DNA of 64,000 nucleotides. It comes from JBPYCR01 sp051846915. Its GTDB lineage: Bacteria; Bacillota; Bacilli; Bacillales; Amphibacillaceae. The notes under the pieces were generated by a model. It saw only the letters and a program-made list of their open reading frames with translations. It ran no database searches and was not told where the DNA came from. Below are positions 60,629 through 64,000 of this stretch, piece after piece (within the stretch, counting starts at the first letter, position 1; every line of letters starts with the position of its first letter). Made by a program: the position numbers and the translations under genes. The DNA is taken from contig NZ_JBPYCR010000002.1 of NCBI RefSeq assembly GCF_051846915.1, forward strand, positions 121,872 to 185,871. The letters are read 5' to 3'.

Positions 60629-61720
60629 TTACTTCGACTCCTTTTCTTTATATTCCTGCATTTGCTCCTGAAGATGATAAGGAAGTTCTTCAAACATATT
60701 CCCAATCAGATCGGTCACCTTTTGCTTTGGATATTTGTCAGCTTCTTTAATTGCCTCTTTAATATCTTCTTTTGCATCTTCAATCACTTTGTTTTCTTCT
60801 TCCTCTGACCATAAATCTTTCGCTTCCAAGTACGCACGGAAACGGACGATTGGATCTTTTTTCTCCCACTCTGAATCCAAATCCTTCGTCCGATAGCGGG
60901 TTGGGTCATCCCCTGCCATCGTATGCGGTCCATAACGATAAGTAACTGCTTCTATTAAAGCTGGACCTTCCCCTTCAATAGCACGTTCACGAACATGCTT
61001 TGTAATAGCGTACATTGCTAAAGGGTCCATTCCATCTACTTGAAACCCTTCAATTCCAGCAGCTACAGATTTTTGTGCCAATGTTTTCGCATTTGTCTGT
61101 TGATCAACTGGTACGGATATTGCAAAAAAGTTGTTTTGAACAAAGAAAATTGCCGGCGCTTTGTATGCTCCTGCAAAGTTGATTCCTTCATAAAAGTCCC
61201 CTTGGGATGTACCGCCATCACCCGTATATGTAACGGCAACAGATTTTTTTTGTCTTAATTTCATGCCAAGAGCTACTCCGGTCGCTTGTACATACTGAGC
61301 ACCAATAATAATTTGTGGACTTAATGCGTTAACACCTTCAGGCATCTGGTTACCGTGAAAATGTCCCTTTGAAAACAAAAATGCCTGGTATAAAGGTAGA
61401 CCGTGCCATATCAGCTGCGGAACATCACGATATCCCGGTAATATAAAATCTTCTTTTTCCAACGCAAATTGACTGGCGATCTGTGCCGCTTCCTGCCCAG
61501 CAGTCGGTGCATAAAAACCAAGACGACCTTGTCTATTTAAAGCAATGGAGCGTTGATCCAACACTCTTGTATACACCATTCTTCTCATAAGCTCTTTTAA
61601 TTCCTCATCAGACAGGTTCGGATCATCTTCTTTATTTACTATCTCCCCATCTTCATTCAGAACTTGGAACATTTCGAATTGATTCTCAACATTTTCAAGT
61701 ACATGTTTCAAAATGGTCAC
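60629..61720 (-). CDS. pdhA: Pyruvate dehydrogenase E1 component subunit alpha
   Basis: Alpha chain of E1 that binds thiamine diphosphate and decarboxylates pyruvate. It has 363 aa. The thiamine-binding motif GDGGTSQGDFYEGINFAG, ending in the Asn pair of VQNNFFAI, is near residues 165-200. The phosphorylation-loop region RYGPHTMAGDDPTRYR is present around residue 265. The gene opens the pdhABCD operon. The 400-nt region upstream up to the intron end has no gene; no promoter was identified with confidence. Confidence 0.96.
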   Translation of the reverse strand: MTILKHVLENVENQFEMFQVLNEDGEIVNKEDDPNLSDEELKELMRRMVYTRVLDQRSIALNRQGRLGFYAPTAGQEAAQIASQFALEKEDFILPGYRDVPQLIWHGLPLYQAFLFSKGHFHGNQMPEGVNALSPQIIIGAQYVQATGVALGMKLRQKKSVAVTYTGDGGTSQGDFYEGINFAGAYKAPAIFFVQNNFFAISVPVDQQTNAKTLAQKSVAAGIEGFQVDGMDPLAMYAITKHVRERAIEGEGPALIEAVTYRYGPHTMAGDDPTRYRTKDLDSEWEKKDPIVRFRAYLEAKDLWSEEEENKVIEDAKEDIKEAIKEADKYPKQKVTDLIGNMFEELPYHLQEQMQEYKEKESK

Positions 61721-62120
61721 CTCTTCCTTTCGTTTCTAATTCTTATTTTTTAGCTGGACATCTATTGAATCTAGTCAGCATGGCAAAACCCTTTGTTTAA
61801 CTGCTACCTGGGTGGTGCGAACACTACAGTTGTGTTTGATTCATACGCCATTGTACATTTAATCCATTTTTATCAATACCCGAAATAAGACAGAATTAAT
61901 CATAGCATAATCTGTTACATACGGTTATTGAAAAATAATAGTACAATTTTAAATCTAGTTAGAGTTTAGCTTATTTACCTATAAGAGGTCAATCCTTTTG
62001 TTTGTTTTTATCAGTTTTCACTTTCATTTCCTCTTAAATTTCTAAGTAAATGGGTAATCGTCAGAAAACTGTTACACTCATAATTATGAACTGTATTAAC
62101 TTTTCATGTTTTTTCTCTCA

Positions 62121-63992
62121 ATCGAGTAGAGGAGAAAATTAAATAATTTTCCACCCCTCTCACACCACCGTACAAACGGCTCCGTATACGGCGGTTCGAT
62201 TTATATTACAGTGTGTACTTTTAGATAGTGGTCTAGGGCAAAGGGAATTCCTCTTTGCCTTAGGCGTTTGTTGGATAAAGCCTTATGGACCACTTTTGAT
62301 AGTCCTATGAATCGATAACCTTTTCGACAATAGGTTAAGCCTTTGGCTTCCTCCTCTGGAATTCCAAGTTGTACAAGAGATTTTATTCTCTTTTTATTGT
62401 TCTTCCACTGTTTCCAAATAATAACTCGAATTCTAGAGCGCAATTTTGCATCTATTGTTCCAAGTGTCGATTTCATGTTGGCTATTTTGAAATAGTTAAT
62501 CCATCCCTGGATGACTTGCTTTAGTTTAATGATTCTCTCATCCAAAGATATGCTATGGTTGCGTTTGGTTAGTTGTCTAAGCCTTCTTTGGAATTTCTGA
62601 ATGGATTGCTGATGTGGTCTTGGTTGATATTTCTTTTTATTTGAGTCATAGTAGAATCCAAATCCCAAGAATTTTGTTTTTCCGGGACGGGAAATTTTAC
62701 TCTTCTCCATGTTCACAATCAATCCTAGCTTCTTTTCAATAAATTTCGTAATAGAAGCCAGCACACGATTTGCTGCTTTTTCACTTCTAACAAAGATGAT
62801 ACTATCATCTGCATATCTAACGAAGTGCAGCCCTCTTGATTCTAGTTCCTTATCCAGCTCATTCAACATGATGTTACTTAAAAGCGGACTAAGGTTCCCA
62901 CCTTGCGGTGTTCCGATTGGTGTATCTTCATATTTTCCATTGACCATGACACCACTTACAAGGTATTTTCGGATAAGAGATATGACATCGCCATCTTTAA
63001 TGGTGTGAGAAATAATCCTCATCAGCTTATCATGGTGAACTGTGTCAAAGAACCTTTCCAAGTCAATATCCACTAACCAACTATATCCATCATTCATATA
63101 TTCCAGCGCTTGAGTCACTGCCATTTCGCAACTTCTTCTTGGCCTGAAGCCAAAACTATATTCGCTGAATTGCTTTTCAAATATAGGGCTAAGTTTTTGG
63201 CTGATAGCCTGTTGTACCACCCTATCCACGACCGTTGGAATACCTAGTTTACGCATCTTGCCATTGTCTTTGGGTATCTCCACTCGTAGCGCAGGCATTG
63301 GTTGATACTTTCTTTTCCGGATTTGGCTTCGCAGTTCATCTTTATGTTTGTAGAGATGATGTGCTAGGTCATCAATCGCTACGCCATCTACACCACTTGC
63401 ACCTTTATTTCGATACACTTGTTTGTAGGCTTCATTCATATTATTGTTACTTAGAATTTCCTCTAAAAGTTCCATACTCGTTTCTTCCCGGTCCTTTCTG
63501 TAATGAGAGACACTTCTCTTTTGAGTATCCTTTGAGATACGCTCATACTTTCCTCATTAACATATTCTGAAGTTTATCTCTCACGCATCTATGGCGTTAG
63601 AAACACTATAAATCGTTCAGCCCTTCATGATTTGCATCATTACTATGGCTTCGGCTGACTTCTCACGATAAACCTTTTTCGACCAGTTTTCTTATTAGGG
63701 GACTCCTCAACTGTTCGCGAGATCTCCCAGGGTAAGACGACTATCTTTCCTCTTTTACCCGTCTGATTTACTTTATAGAATTACGCACATCTTTTGGACT
63801 TCGACTTGTATTGGAGCCTTATCCTTCCATAAAGCCTTGATATCAGATTTCTGTTCGTCGGGCCAAGATTTTGATACACGCTTCCTTCAGCTCTTGCCTC
63901 ACGGCAAGCGCCTTGCGCTTCTCTAGTGGCTGGTTGATGTGTACCTCCACAGTGGACTTTCACCACCTAGATAGTCGCCATGCCTGGCGCAC
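62121..63992 (-). mobile_element. Group IIC intron (bacterial class C), apparently complete
   Basis: On the minus strand the element begins GTGCGCCAGGCATGG at 63992, the typical class C 5' end, and ends CTACTCGAT at 62121, giving 1872 nt. Domain V is at about 62163-62198 (ACCGCCGTA pairing with TACGGTGGT), directly after the reverse transcriptase stop, and domain VI follows at 62121-62160. The 5' exon visible is TTTTTATT, consistent with class C insertion after a terminator T-tract; the window ends 8 nt upstream so the stem cannot be seen. Orientation matches the pdh operon. Confidence 0.9.
62201..63475 (-). CDS. ltrA: Group II intron reverse transcriptase/maturase
   Basis: Intron-encoded protein for splicing and reverse transcription. 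It has 424 aa, a usual length for class C. The reverse transcriptase domain spans residues 1-300 with RKLGIPTVVDRVVQQAI, FGFRPRRSC, the QGG box GTPQGGNLSPLLSN and the catalytic FVRYADD. The maturase domain X follows (LKQVIQGWINYFKI and RVIIWKQWKN). No C-terminal HNH endonuclease is present, as in class C introns. There are no internal stops or frameshifts, so it may be active. ATG at 63475 follows GGAAGA. Confidence 0.96.
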   Translation of the reverse strand: MELLEEILSNNNMNEAYKQVYRNKGASGVDGVAIDDLAHHLYKHKDELRSQIRKRKYQPMPALRVEIPKDNGKMRKLGIPTVVDRVVQQAISQKLSPIFEKQFSEYSFGFRPRRSCEMAVTQALEYMNDGYSWLVDIDLERFFDTVHHDKLMRIISHTIKDGDVISLIRKYLVSGVMVNGKYEDTPIGTPQGGNLSPLLSNIMLNELDKELESRGLHFVRYADDSIIFVRSEKAANRVLASITKFIEKKLGLIVNMEKSKISRPGKTKFLGFGFYYDSNKKKYQPRPHQQSIQKFQRRLRQLTKRNHSISLDERIIKLKQVIQGWINYFKIANMKSTLGTIDAKLRSRIRVIIWKQWKNNKKRIKSLVQLGIPEEEAKGLTYCRKGYRFIGLSKVVHKALSNKRLRQRGIPFALDHYLKVHTVI

Positions 63993-64000
63993 AATAAAAA

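Noticed and set aside
63781..63966. 61-codon frame near the right edge
   Set aside because: It lies within domain I of the group II intron, which is a structured RNA region.
1..64000. CRISPR arrays, tRNA or rRNA genes, insertion-sequence transposases and prophage genes
   Set aside because: None was seen on reading both strands; repeats found are few and not regularly spaced, and the only mobile gene is the intron reverse transcriptase.

Overview
The window is chromosomal DNA of a low-GC, endospore-forming Firmicute of the family Bacillaceae. Gene content and the style of its dispersed repeats suggest the Virgibacillus/Oceanobacillus/Lentibacillus side of the family; that placement is inference. 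Sporulation genes (spoVE, spoVD, gerR/ylbO, ylbJ, ylaJ), a bacillithiol gene (bshC), a DAP-type murE and a caa3-type oxidase support it. From memory of Bacillus subtilis, almost the whole window is colinear with, and inverted relative to, the B. subtilis stretch pdhABCD - yktB/suhB - yla - ftsW/pycA - cta - ylb - mraZ...ftsZ. No tRNA or rRNA gene, CRISPR array or transposase was seen.

Layout from left to right. 1-15.7 kb is the division and cell-wall (dcw) cluster, all on the minus strand: mraZ, rsmH, ftsL, pbpB, spoVD, murE, murF, mraY, murD, spoVE, divIB, ftsA and the 5' part of ftsZ. murG and murB are not between spoVE and divIB; a terminator lies there instead. A 145-bp inverted-repeat element sits between mraZ and rsmH, and a hairpin covers the spoVE ribosome binding site. 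16-24.9 kb holds bshC, a DUF3397 gene, a ketopantoate reductase paralogue, ylbP, gerR, rpmF, ylbN, tmcAL and ylbL. 25-31 kb holds ylbJ, coaD, rsmD, ylbG, ylbF, ylbE, ylbD and ylbC. 31-33 kb has a yugN-like gene and an AI-2E family permease. 33-41.6 kb encodes cytochrome caa3 oxidase and its assembly factors (ctaM, ctaG, ctaF, ctaE, ctaD, ctaC, ctaB, and divergent ctaA). 41.7-54.2 kb holds a pseudouridine synthase, pycA, ftsW, ylaN, ylaL, ylaJ, a lone carbamate kinase, ylaI, ylaH, ylaF, suhB and yktB. 54.5-61.7 kb has a nitronate monooxygenase-like gene, a small dual-function RNA locus, a polysaccharide deacetylase lipoprotein and the pdhABCD operon. 62.1-64 kb is an intact group IIC intron with its reverse transcriptase, its 5' end only 8 nt from the window edge.

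How the parts fit together: the dcw genes make lipid II and the divisome, with spoVE/spoVD serving the spore cortex and ftsW/pbpB the septum. The cta genes make heme A and assemble the terminal oxidase. pdh and pycA control the fate of pyruvate. The SR1-like locus beside pdh carries a GapA-binding SR1P peptide and a CcpN-type operator inside its promoter, linking the region to glycolytic/gluconeogenic control.

The most interesting items are the SR1/SR1P locus at 55.6-55.9 kb, the repeat carrying a UGA-interrupted mini-reading-frame inside the dcw operon, the hairpin over the spoVE ribosome binding site, two inverted copies of a long dispersed repeat about 11 kb apart, and the cleanly delimited group IIC intron.
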